From Camarhynchus parvulus (lineage: Eukaryota; Chordata; Aves; Passeriformes; Thraupidae): a stretch of 64,000 nucleotides of DNA. How positions within the stretch are numbered: position 1 is the stretch's first letter; the number at the start of each line of letters is the position of its first letter. The notes under the pieces were generated by a model. The model was not told the DNA's origin. It did not search any database and saw only the letters and a list, made by a program, of their open reading frames with translations. The position numbers were made by a program, and so were the translations under genes. The stretch covers positions 2,406,126-2,470,125 of the forward strand of contig NC_044597.1 of the NCBI RefSeq assembly GCF_901933205.1, given 5' to 3'. This document shows positions 25,801 through 37,518 of this stretch, piece after piece.

Positions 25801-28800
25801 TTAATACTGATCCAAAGAGTGACTTTCCAGAGTACCTTGCCACAAGTTGCCTGTCTGCATGCTGCTCTCCTTTGAGACTGTGCTGCATGGAAAGAAAAGT
25901 GCCATTAGGAATAAAGGCAGGAGACTGAGGCACATTTCCATCAAAGGCTTTGGTACTAAATCCATCAGTCTGGATGAGGGAGCCAAGGAAGTACATGCTA
26001 ATGATTTAGGCTGGACATCAGAGGAGTAGTGCTTTCCAGTCTCTAGACCTATTTTAATTTCCTTACCATTTTTCCAGGTCTTGTCCATGTTGGAGATGAA
26101 CTAAGAGAAGTCAATGGTATTACTGTGCTTCACAAACGACCAGAAGAAATAAGTCAGATTTTGGTCTGCACTGATTTTCATTTCAAGATCTTTTCTGTTT
26201 GGTGATCTAGTAATTACAGTAGATGATGAAATTTAACCATGAGTTTAAAATATAGAGTTAAAAGATGCAATCCCTGCTTGTCTTTGCATTAAGAGTTTTT
26301 CTTCTCCCAGTGGATTAGTCTTCTCCTTTTGACTTCAGAAACTTCTGCGAACTGGATTGGTACAAGTAAGATACAAATACAAAGTTAACATGTTGCTCTG
26401 TCAAGAACTTCCCTTTAATGCTTTGTTTATGGCAAGCAAGCTGCAAATTGTAAATACACTCCTAGAAGATGATTCATAATGTGGTGTGTTGGGAAGCTGA
26501 AGAGAGTCTTGTCTGTGTGTTCAGTAGAGCTGTCAGTCTGTTCTTTAGCAGCAGATTCCTGGTGACATGAGCAATTTCTTGTTTCAAGCTTCTCTAACAT
26601 GAATACCCACAAATCTTGGTAGAAAGTGGTGTAGCTCTTATGCTTCTTTATCTTTGACTTCCCTCTTGTGCTGTGGTTCCCCCTTGTCTTGGTGTGGAGT
26701 GGAGTTAGGGACACAGTAAGGAGACTGCTGTCAGTTCCATCACCTAATTTCAATTTAGTTCAAATAATCCCAAATAATGCCAATGACTGCTTTTAACCTG
26801 GGGGGCAGGGGGTGTCAAACCCACTTTGAAATAGTGTATAAAGTTTAATTTATGGGGATCTTGGGATGCTATTTATCTGTCCTGTGTCATTTCTAATTAC
26901 ATATGTCCCATGTGAGTTAATGCCTGAAATGTAACACTTCCTTTTTCATGGTTTATTTTTTGAAGAAAATGTACAAATGTTTGTGTTTGCTTTTTAATTT
27001 GTGCAGAACTGCAGGCTTCCCTACAACACAGTTCATCTCATGCAAACTAAGGCATCTAAGACAGATGAGATAAACCCATTCTAGATTTCTGAAGGACCCA
27101 GAAGTGCTTTTTAGTTTACTCTAAGTAATAATTGTAATTTCCTAGCAAAGATTTTTAAAGTGAAAGTAGGTGCTTATTTTGTAGATGCTTATATTTCACT
27201 CTTAACAAGTTAGCCACTATATGGAGAAAACACATCAGTATTTTTCAAAGCAGCACTTTAAAATTATTAGTCTGCAAAAATTTAAGTCAGTGTTGTACTA
27301 AAAGCCACAGAACTATGTAATGTACTCTGAACTGTAGCCCAGATATTAATTCAATTGCTAAAAGCAAACAAAGGAATTTTAATGCAGGTCTTAATATGTT
27401 TTAGCCAAGTAGTTACTGTGGATGTCTCCACTGTTGTGGAGTCTGGAACATCCTGATATTCTCTGTAATGCGGTTAAATAGTGGATTAGCTTGGCCTGTT
27501 AGAGTTTTGAGGAGACAGCTGCTAGCTCCTTAACCGGAGCTTGAATAGTCTGCACTGTATCCTTGTCCTGCTTTCAAAGTAAAAAACCATTTCTGTTTTT
27601 CTCAGGCTCAGTCTCAAGGGTCAATAACATTGAAGATAATTCCAGCCATCAAAGAAGAAGATCGTCTCAAAGACAGCAAGGTATGCAGCTGAACCACTGA
27701 GGCACATCTTTACCCCTCTGTAAATGCAGCATTCCTGCTCCAATGGGAAGTGCCACAGACTCATCATTGAGCTGCAAAGATAGCACAGTGCTTTTTTGTG
27801 CAGTACCCTTCTGTTCATGACTCTTCTCCTCTCCATCTTGGCACATGTTCTTTTATAGCATTTCTGAAATCCCGCCTGTTCTTTTTGGTACGTGTAATTA
27901 AATTGAGTGTTCTGCTGTCTCCTCTCACCGTGGCAGCTGCAGTCTGTCCATTATCTCTGGACATTTTGCCACTCACTTGAGTGAAAATGGACCTCTCTGC
28001 AAGCAGAGCTGCATTCACCATGTGACCCCATCAGCCCATTTCATCTGCCCTACCTGATCAGCAATAAGTGATTGCTCCACTGGTCCCTCACAAGGTTCCT
28101 CTGTCAGTCTCTCTGCCTCCCTGCTCTTGCTTGCTGGTCCTTGAAGCCCACAAATCCCTTTCTGAAGTGGTTCTGCTGTTGTGTTAAATTGTGTTAAGAT
28201 ACAAATCCAAAGTTGAACAGTAGATTTTGATGCATTAAAGGAACATTTTAAGGACAGTCTTTACAACTGGGCAACTTCTCCAAAAATCCATTTTTACTGT
28301 TTTCTCCCTCCCCTTATTTTCTTTTCAACCATTCCTTTATTGCATTTCATACTTAGTGTAGATCGTGATCACCGTTTCTTGGAACTTTGGTCTTTTGGGT
28401 CTCATGTTCCACAATTCTGGGTATATCTTGGAAAGTTAATTTATTTTTCTGCATAAGCTGCCAGGTGCCTGTATTTTTGAGTGCTTGCAAGAGAGATAAA
28501 GTGTATATATATAGCAATGTTAGCATTGGGGAAAGCCTTTTAAAGGCAGACATTTAAAATTCCAGCTAGGACAAGAAGAAATGACACGTTACCTTTCTTT
28601 TGCAGGTGTATATGAGGGCACTTTTCTGCTATAACCCCAAAGAGGACAGAGCCATTCCTTGCCAGGAGGCCGGGCTGCCCTTCAAACGCCGCCACGTGCT
28701 GGAGGTTGTGAGCCAGGATGATCCCACGTGGTGGCAAGCCAAGCGTGTTGGGGACACCAACCTCAGAGCAGGCTTGATCCCCTCAAAACAGTTCCAAGAA

Positions 28801-31800
28801 AGGTTTGTCAGCAAAGATTACAGGTTTTATTTTTCTTTCACATGAATACAGTTGTCACTATATTGATAAATTGATTTTATGCCTGTGGTGTTCGCAGGGG
28901 TCCCAGGATGAGGGAAGAGATGAGAATCTTGACTCCATGTTTCAGAAAGCTGATTTATTATTTTATGATCTATATAATATTAAAAGAAAATTATATACTA
29001 AAACTATACTAAAAGAATAGAAGAAAGGATTTCATCAGAAGGCTTGAAAGGAAAGGAATGGAATGATAATAAAATCTTGTGACTGACCAGAGAGTCTGAG
29101 ACAGTTGGACTGTGATTGGCCATTTATTAGAAACAACCACATGAGACCAATCAAAGATGCACCTGTTGCATTCCCCAACAGCAGATAATTATTGTTTACA
29201 TTTTGTTTCTAAGGTCTCTCAGCTTCTTAGGAGAAAAATCCTGTCAAAAGGATTTTTCATAAAATATGTCCATGACCATGCCAGGTTTTTTTCACAGAAA
29301 ATGAAAGGCATGGTCATGCCAGGGTAAATACAGCCAAGAGGAAAGTGCTAAAAAGCTCCATCTTCTCCGATTATATCATAAACTTCCTACTTGATTTTAA
29401 CACTTCAGGAAGATTTTACTTGAAACTCTGTTCTTACATTTTCACACAAGCTGGGTAACTTGGTTTCTTTACTAGTAAATAACAGAAAACTTCAAAGTGA
29501 TCTGGAAAAAGGTGGATAATTTCTACTTATGCACAGCTCAATGACTGCTTTGGACGAAGGTTATCTACTTTTCTTAATGTTGCAAAAAAATATCACGTGG
29601 GCAAAAGGGAAATAGGAAAAAAGAAGATTGATAAACTATTGATTTCTATGCTCTGATATATGAAAGCATAAAATGTTTTAAAATTTTCTTTCCATTCCCT
29701 TACCAGTAACAATTTGAGACTGTCATAGTTTTAAATAAAGCCTTTTAAATAGTCGAATCAGAGACATTTTAATTTTTTTTAAGAAAAGCACTATGTCATT
29801 CTTTATTTTCCATGCTATAAATTCTCTATAATTCTGAGTTTACATATCTAAAATAGAATTATTTCCTATTCAGACGACTGACTTACAGGAGAACAACAGG
29901 CACCCTGCAGAATACCAGAACTCTGAAGAAACCTTTATGTAAGTCTGTTCTGTTCTTCCAGTGATGCTTTAATTGATACTAAGTTCTCAGTATTTTTCTG
30001 TTATTTCAATAAATAATGTGTTTGAGTGTATTTTGCCACTGATTGATATTTTAATACCATCTGCCATTGGTTGATATGCATGGACACAAGGGAGGAGAAG
30101 GATTTGGGTTTGAGCTTTATCCAGTGTTGCTAGTGCTTATTGTTTTCAAAAATAGCTGTCCCTCTCTCCCTGCTCTCAAGAACATCTGGCCTTACATATT
30201 TAGATGCCTTAAAATTTGCTCACACTTTTTCTGTGATTTGAAACTTGAAAGCTGCAAAAATAACCTAATGCGTCTTCTGGAAATTCATATATGAGTGCAT
30301 GAAACGACTCTAGATTCATATGAAAATAAAGGCATGTAATGAGGAGTGCTGCTTAAGCTTTATCTCAGATGTTTTCAAGACAATTAAGCTGATAACTGGT
30401 TATAATAACTCCATTTCAGCCCAAAATTCTTTAGATAAGGGTATTGTATTGCAGTACTTTTTTTAAGATAGAAAAGCCTGCTAAGCAAATTAAACCAGAA
30501 CCTTCCTTTCCATTTTCTCTAATTTTGCTCAATTATTTGTCCATCTTTTAATATCATCCCAACTCTGCCTTTCATGCTAACTTATAGATGATCAGTCTTC
30601 TGACAAAGGTAGGTGCTCTCCTAACTCACTTTCTGTCTGAATATAAACAACCAAAGTATTTTCTAAAATAAAAATAATAACATTTTCTAAAATTCCAAAG
30701 GGAACAGTAGATATATTGTTCCTAGGACATTTTCTTTGTGAATTATTATTTAAACTAATCTAATTCAGGTTGATGACTTAAGTAATGGTGACTTCCAAGT
30801 TTGCTTTTCTGATTCAAGAGAAAAGATTTGTGTTCTGAGATGTATTTGCATGTTCTGGAGGTTTCTGAGTGAGGTTCAAAGACTTGCAAGTTAAATGCAG
30901 TCTTTGGTATGTTTAAAAAATAAAGAAATATTGGGGTTTAACATTTTAGGGCACCCATGTTAATTCTAAGTGATTTGTCTTCATTGTTTTCTGTGTTATT
31001 TTCATTATGAGCAACTCTGTTGGGCTTATGCAGTTTATATGTCATGTACCAGCTGCCTTTCCAAATATCAGATATTTCCTGTTGAATTCCATAAACTCTG
31101 GGAACTGTAAATACCAAGATATAAAATTCTCTAGTTCAGTATCAAAGTCAAGGATTTTTTCAAACACAAACCACTAGTCAAGGCAAGTATTTTTTAGTAT
31201 TAGCAATGATTATGTTAAAAAAGTACCTGCAAACAATGCAGGATATAAAATTTCTTTCCTTACCAATGAGCCAGACTTGTATCACACACATTATCTAAGA
31301 TATTTCCTTCCTCCCTCTCACTCTTTCCCCTGTGCCCTACCCCACTTCCTTGCTTTTGAATTTACAGAAGACTGTGACTGTGAAGGATATTTCAATGGAC
31401 ACTACATAGGTGAGTAACCAAAACCCTTTACCTGTTCCCTAGCACCCCCACCCAAAAAAAAAAATCCAGAACCAAAATGAAAACAAAACACCCCCACCCA
31501 ATAAACCCCCCAAAAAACCCAACTCCACATTAAAGAATTCAAACTGAACTATTAAATTAATTTCCCATACATTCATGAACTAAATTATCTCTGTGAAGAG
31601 GCATAATGTGACTTTGGCATAACCAATACTTGGCAGCTAAATTTTTATGAGGGGGATTTTATTATAGGTTGGGTGTTAGGTTTTGTATCCTATAGGCAAT
31701 GGGATGTTAGGTTTTCTATCCCATATGCAATGGGATGTTAGGTTTCTATCCCATATGCAATGGGATGTGAGGTTTTCTATCCTATGTGTGAGGTTTTCTA

Positions 31801-34800
31801 TCCCATAGTCAATGGGATGTGAGGTTTTCTATCCCATGTGTGAGGTTTTCTATCCCATATCCAATGAGATGTTGGATTTTCTATCCCATATCCATATTTT
31901 CCCCCTTCCCTTTATCCCTTTGCATTTTTTGGGACAGTTGCCAGTAACATTCTGCTCCTTGATCTCAGCTTTAATATCTTCAACACCTTTTCCTAATGGT
32001 AGCAGCTTTTGTTACAGATTTCTCCTAGATCTGATCATATCTGCACTGATTTGATTATAAACAAAAATTTATGGGAATAACTTCCATTTGAAGACAATAA
32101 CTTGAGGCTGAACAAGTTTAAAAATCTGGGTTTTATCTTTATCTTGTGTTTTCTGCCCAGCTGGTTTACGCAGGAGCTTTAGGTTGAGTCGAAAAGAGAA
32201 GGAAAACAATGGCAATGAAGGCAAGCAGGCAGAGCAGGCAGATGGAGCAGAGTTCCTCACATATGAAGAAGTCACAAAATATCAGCAACAGCCTGGTGAA
32301 CAGCAGAGGCTGGTGGTTTTGATTGGTAAGGTACCCAGTGTGTTGAAAGTTTTTCACATTTCTCCCTCTTCCCTTATCCTGCACTTCCAGAGGCTTTTCT
32401 TACATGTTTCATTTTGGGCTTTTTGTGCTTCTGATGGGTTTTTTAAAACATTTTTCTGGATTTTGTCAGAACTCTCTCTTTTATTTTCAATTACATTAAA
32501 AAAAACAAGGAAACAGAACAAGGAATCAAACTCACCAAATCCTTCTAAAAATAATGATGCAGGACTATTTTTCATTTTTCTGATTCACTTTCTGGTTTTT
32601 ACTCCAGTGTCTAGGCTGTCAGAACTATTGATGAAAAGGCAGATGTTAGAATTCTCTAACAAGATTTTGCATGTAGTTTCAATTCAGCTTATCAGCCTTG
32701 TGCTAAGCCAGTTTCTCAGGATGCCCTAAAATTCAAGGGTATCTCATAGAACTGACTGCTAAGATCAGATTTCCTGATTTAGTGCCTGCCAGGTGATTGT
32801 CCAACAGTTGCTCAAAGAATTAAATTTGTTCCTGATGATCTTCAAAGCAGAATATTGCAGAGCAGGTCATGAGTTCTCTCATGAAGAGGTTTCTTCAAGC
32901 ACACTCCCAAATCATATTCTTTGTGTGAAACTGAAATATTTATTTTCTGCATTATTTAATTTCACACAGAAACCTATCAGACAATTTTATTTTATTTGAT
33001 TTTATTTTATTAGGTTGTTTGGGGGCCAAGTTAAGTGAGCTCAAGCAAAAAGTTGTGTCAGAGAACCCCCAGGAGTATGGGGTTGCAGTTCCACGTGAGT
33101 AAAATTTACTGATTTGTGTTTGTTACATCTGTATTCCATAAATGCTGTCTAATTAATGACTTGCCATCTGCACTAATGATCATTTCTGTTCTGACTACTG
33201 ATTATATGAATATTTCTGAAGTACTTCAGTTTTTTTTTCTCATTTTAAATTCTCATGCTTCCTAATTTTTTTGTTAGTTACAGCACTCCTGGGAGCAAAG
33301 CAACTTCATTTTTGGTCATACAATATTTGAGATTGAGTCTAAAACAAAATTATAGGGTCTGATTTATATTTTGTTCATTTAAATTTGCCACTGTGCAACT
33401 TTCTTGTTTGAAGTTGGGCAAATGTGACTGGAACTAAGTAGAGAAAACATTTGCAAAGGCTGATGTGTCTCCCATGTCTTGCTTCCCTTCTCTTCTAGAT
33501 ACAACAAGATCAAGGAAAAGTCATGAGAGGGAGGGAGTAGAATACAATTTTGTTTCTAAGCAATCGTTTGAGACAGATGTGCAACAAAACAAGTGAGTTA
33601 ATTTTTAAATACTGGTATAATTGACTATTTAAAAATATTGCTTGCTCAGTTTTACATCACATGAATACCAAAATCAGGTGACAAGTTGGACAAACTGTAT
33701 TAAAAGGATTCAGCTTTTAAGTAAAAAGCTCTTTACAGAGTCTGGACTGTTAGAGCAAACTCCAGCATTTAGCTGGAAGCAATTTAAGAATAACATCAGT
33801 GGGAGGATCCTGAGTTAGAATTTAAATAGTCTGCATAATGATTGGTCAGAATTGAATCTAGTGAAAGTAACAGATTCACTTAGTTGAGCTGCTCACTGTC
33901 TGTTTAATAAGATGGGTAAAAAGTTTTATTCACAAGTCTCCTTGAAAGTAAAAAATTTTATTCACAAGTCTCCTTGAAAGTGTGTGCTAGATGGAACCTG
34001 TGGTTATACCTGACATTGTGAGCCTGAACATGTTTTCTCCAAGTTCAGATCTTTACTAGGCTCCCAAAAGATGGGAGAATTGCAGTCCATAGCCTTGCCA
34101 GCTTTGTTCTGTTTTCTGTGGAAAATATCCATTCTTCTTCCCCTGTTTGTCAGTAGTGCTGATTAACTGTTGGCGATTTCTGAAGAATTGCTACAAAGCA
34201 AGGAAGGAAACAAAAAAGTAAAAAAAATAAAATCCCTCCCCACCCACCCCTGGTTTTCTGCCTCTCTCCTCCCTCTTTGACTGTTTTGACTTCAGGAAAC
34301 AGCTATCAAATGTTCTAAGTTAAATACTGTTAGTATTTTTTGTAGATGATATTTAAATGTGTATTGACTTTTTAGATTTGTGGAACACGGAGAGTACAAA
34401 GAAAATTTGTATGGCACAAGCCTGGAGGCAATCCGGTCTGTGATGGCCAAAAAGAAAGTTTGTTTGGTGGATGTGGTACCTGAAGTAAGTTCTGCAACTT
34501 CTTTTAAATAATGCAAATATCATTTCCTGCTGCCTGAGCAGAATGGGACTCTTGGGAATGCAGTGCAGTGGTTGCAGTTCGTACAGTCCAGCTGGGACAT
34601 GCCTTGCAAATGAGATTAGATATTTTAAAGAAATAGAACTGTGAAAGATGATTTACATTTACAGCATGGGGTGGCAAAAGCTAGCAGGTCAAGGAACACT
34701 TACAATTTATTGTAATTAGGAAATAATTGGCTTCTGATTGTGATGGTGTGAATTGTAGCATCTGTATTGTCTCACTCTTCACATGAGACTGAAAATGGAA

Positions 34801-37400
34801 TAAAAGCTTTCAAAACACCTCTCAGTTGCCCCATCTCTGGGTCAGAAAAGGGCTTAATCCAGCACAGCCTGGATGTCTCTTTAGTAATCCTCACTGTGAG
34901 ACTTTTCCCTTGCTGTAGGACCAATGTGCATCCCTGTCCCAGCCTGCTCAGGTCCTAGAGAGAATCCTTAGAACAAAGCTGTTGTTTCCATTCTAGTTCT
35001 GATTTTAAAAATGCTGGCCATAGCACACCCACACCCCCAAGGCTCTCATTTGTAGGATCTCAAGGATGCAGTACCCATTTTTGGGTGCAGATACAGAATG
35101 CAATAACACCATGAATCACCCCAGGACAGGAGCAGTGTAAGCAGTGCCAGCTCTTAGTACCCCCATGCTGTGAGTTAATACTTGAAAATTTGATCCAGAT
35201 TTTGTTACTGGGCTAGGAAAAGGCTTGTGGTACTATCTCAGATGAATTCCAAGTTTAAAATTTGCAGTGTTATGCTAAGCCAGTTTCTCAGGATGCCCTA
35301 AAATTCAAGGGTATCTCATAGAACTGACTGCTAAGATCAGATTTCCTGATTTAGTGTCTGCCAAGTGCTTGTCCAGCAGTTGTTCAAAGAATTAAATTTG
35401 TTTAATTAAATTTGCTGCTTAGGTGAAGCAAACCATAACTTGCCCATGAAGTCAGGGGTTTTTATATTTTCCTCAGTATTTTTTGCCATGTCCTTGCCCC
35501 TTGGAATCCCAGTGCTATTCAGGTCATGCTCCATGAAGTCTTGTATGGAAGGACACTGGCATGAGCCTTTGTTTGAAGAGCAAAAGTTTGCTGTGGTCAG
35601 ATGTGTAGGAAACAAGACTTCACACCACAGTACCAGTGAAACCACTGAAACCAGTTTGAGTTTCATGGACATGTAGCTAAAAGAAGTCTGATAACAAAAA
35701 ATCATTTGTTCACAGGCAGTAAAGCACTTGAGGACTCCTGAGTTTAAGCCTTATGTTATCTTTGTGAAGCCTCTCATTTCAGAAAAGAAAAAACATGTCT
35801 TAAAATCTCACATGTCAGAAGAAATCTCATCCCCTCTTGTGAGTATTCCAGCTTCTCATCTCTTGAAAGAAGTATTTGGGGCTAGCACTTCTGTTACTTG
35901 AAAGAACTCCTCTTCCATAACAGGAGTTAAAGTGGGGCACTAAGTAGGTCCTGCAGCCTTTCAGGTGGAACTTCAGAATGGAATTTTTGATTCTGTATCT
36001 CCTCAAGTTTTAAAGTAACACAAAGCCAAGTGCCAGTCTTCCATATGGATCTGGGTACTTCATCAAGGCTGCAGCAGGGGAAGTTGTGGTTATTAATTGT
36101 TGTGGTTTTGTTGTGGGTTTCAGGACGAGGTGAGAGATGAGAATTGACTCTAAGTTCTTAGAAGGCTGATTTATTATATTATTATATTAAAAGAAAATGC
36201 TATACTAAAACTACACTAAAGAAAGAGAAAGGAGACATCAGAAGGCTGGAAAAGAATGAATAATAAAATCTCATGACAGACTCAGAGAGTCCAACACAGC
36301 TGGCTGTGCTTGGCCATTAATTAAAAACAATTCACATGCTGGGTAAACAATTCTCTAAATCACATTCCAAAGCAGCAAAACAAGGAAAAGCTGAAGCTTC
36401 CCAGCTTCTCAGGAGAAAAGATCCTGGCAAAGGGATTTTTCATAAAATATCACAGTAACAGAAAGTTGTTGCTGAACTCAGATAAACCAGCAATCATTTT
36501 ACATTTCCTATGAGCAGCCCATCAAAAGGTAATTTTTTATATCCCCAAAGTGACACCCACACCAGTGTCAGCCAGTGTTTAATGGTGTACACACAAAACA
36601 CAGTGTGTGGAGGTCTTGAGAATCAAACCTGGATCAGCTGCAGCTTGGTGATGTGTAAACCAGAACAGAGTGCATAATGGCATTATTTATGGTAACCTAA
36701 ACTTAAATTTATATGTTACAGAACTTAGTTCACTTGGTTTGTTTTTGTGTAAGCCCTCAAAAATATAGAACTTGGGACAATGTGTGCAGCATTTCTTTTC
36801 AGTTTTTGAGGAGTGGGTTAGGCAGCAACCCTAACTACATAAAATGAAGTATCACCATTTTCTGTCCCTCCTGCACCATATTTTCCCCCTTCCCTGAGGC
36901 CCTTTGCATTTTTTGGAACAGCTGCCTGTAGCATTCTGCTCCTTGATCTCAGTTTTAATGTCTTCAATGCCTTTTCCTAATGGTAGCAGCTTTTGTTACA
37001 TGTTCTCAGAGTAATGACTCATTGTGCTTTAAAATACTATATACTTATATATTTTTAAATTATATCTATTAATATATAATAATATAATATTATATATTAT
37101 ATATAATACATATAATATTCTTATATGTATATTTTAATATATATATTAATATATACATACTTTGAAATACTAGAAGGACATGCTGTAAATTTCATACCAA
37201 CATCTTGTTTTGATCAGCAGGATGAAGAACAGCAGGAAATTCTAAATTCAGCAGCATTTATTGAAGAGCAGTATGGCCATTTAATTGACACTGTACTGGT
37301 GAAAGAAGATCTCCAGAGTGCATGTAATGAGCTGAAAACTGTGTTAGATAAACTAAACAAGGATTCATTTTGGGTGCCAGTCAGCTGGGTTAGGTCATAG
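19857..37400 (+). CDS. MPP3: MPP3, MAGUK p55 subfamily member 3, complete (18 coding exons)
   Basis: Coding exons: 19857-19881, 21282-21400, 21892-21969, 23612-23692, 24178-24315, 25211-25292, 26078-26163, 27606-27680, 28606-28802, 29874-29938, 30588-30608, 31368-31409, 32161-32325, 33014-33094, 33499-33592, 34376-34484, 35716-35838, 37221-37400. They sum to 1761 nt (586 residues); human MPP3 has 585. Domains in order: tandem L27 (about 8-120), PDZ (about 136-213, loop [10 protein letters not shown]), SH3 (about 229-296), HOOK region with CDCEGY, and guanylate-kinase-like domain (about 386-575). The GK P-loop reads [10 protein letters not shown], lacking the GxGKS/T core, so it should be a non-catalytic protein-binding module. 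MPP3 is a membrane-associated scaffold at cell junctions and synapses. The start MPVLSEDS matches MPALSEDS in human. Intron 8 uses a weak but valid GTCTGC donor. Confidence 0.96.
20088..20300. repeat. About 20-bp minisatellite in MPP3 intron
   Basis: About ten imperfect units of the form CCTGAATATATTCTGATAGA lie just after the start-codon exon. A minus-strand ORF with repeated EYIQ/RIYSGL blocks is a by-product of the repeat. Confidence 0.9.
22310..22680 (-). mobile_element. CR1 LINE fragment (antisense) in MPP3 intron
   Basis: The plus strand reads TTTGGGTTGGAGGGACC, then a TGAACATTTCCAGTGCTGGAGCATCC-like block, ATCTCACCACCTTCCTCATAAAAAA, TTCTTCCTTATATCCAATCTAAA and ends AAGCCTCC. This is the reverse complement layout of the CR1 3' region. 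It is diverged and truncated. Confidence 0.75.
28884..29278 (-). mobile_element. Solo LTR (same family as 2278-2930), antisense in MPP3 intron
   Basis: The plus strand runs from TGTGGTGTTCGCAGGGGTCCC to CATAAAATATGTCCATGACCA. The flanks share ATGCC (28879-28883 and 29278-29282), a 4-5-bp duplication depending on where the last A is assigned. It is shorter than the 2.3-kb and 6.3-kb copies because the AT-rich segment is short. It starts 81 bp after the exon ending at 28802. Confidence 0.75.
31665..31890. repeat. About 30-bp minisatellite in MPP3 intron
   Basis: Imperfect units of the form GGGATGTTAGGTTTTCTATC plus CCATATGCAAT repeat six to seven times, with shortened units toward the right end. 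Confidence 0.9.
31893..32015. repeat. Copy A of an intronic repeat pair
   Basis: This matches 36877-37000 in the same orientation, from CATATTTTCCCCCTTCCC to GGTAGCAGCTTTTGTTAC, with roughly 90% identity by eye. The family is not recognised. Confidence 0.85.
32701..32830. repeat. Copy B of an intronic repeat pair
   Basis: This matches 35273-35401 in the same orientation; the first 85 or so bases from TGCTAAGCCAGTTTCTCAGG are identical and about six differences follow. Family not recognised. Confidence 0.9.
36101..36460 (-). mobile_element. LTR copy (same family as 2278-2930), antisense in MPP3 last intron
   Basis: The plus strand runs from TGTGGTTTTGTTGTGGG through AGGCTGATTTATTATATTATT to GGGATTTTTCATAAAATATC and ends ACAGTAACA. 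The family resemblance is clear, but I could not find a target-site duplication, so ends are approximate. Confidence 0.7.
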
Positions 37401-37512
37401 CTTGTTACCATGTTTAAAGGAAAGACTGTATAAAAATGTTCTGTAAATACATGAATTAGAAAAGGGGAGTACATTGAATTTCCTTCAAAACTGCTGGTCT
37501 TACCTAGAAGGC

Positions 37513-37518
37513 AATAAA
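37513..37518 (+). terminator. MPP3: Candidate polyadenylation signal of MPP3
   Basis: AATAAA occurs 113 bp after the stop codon. Other AATAAA motifs follow near 39172 and 39356, so a longer 3'UTR is possible. Confidence 0.4.

Noticed and set aside
32184..32729. 181-codon ORF with plausible length
   Set aside because: Only the first 47 codons are an MPP3 exon (32161-32325); the rest is intron read-through after a good GT donor.
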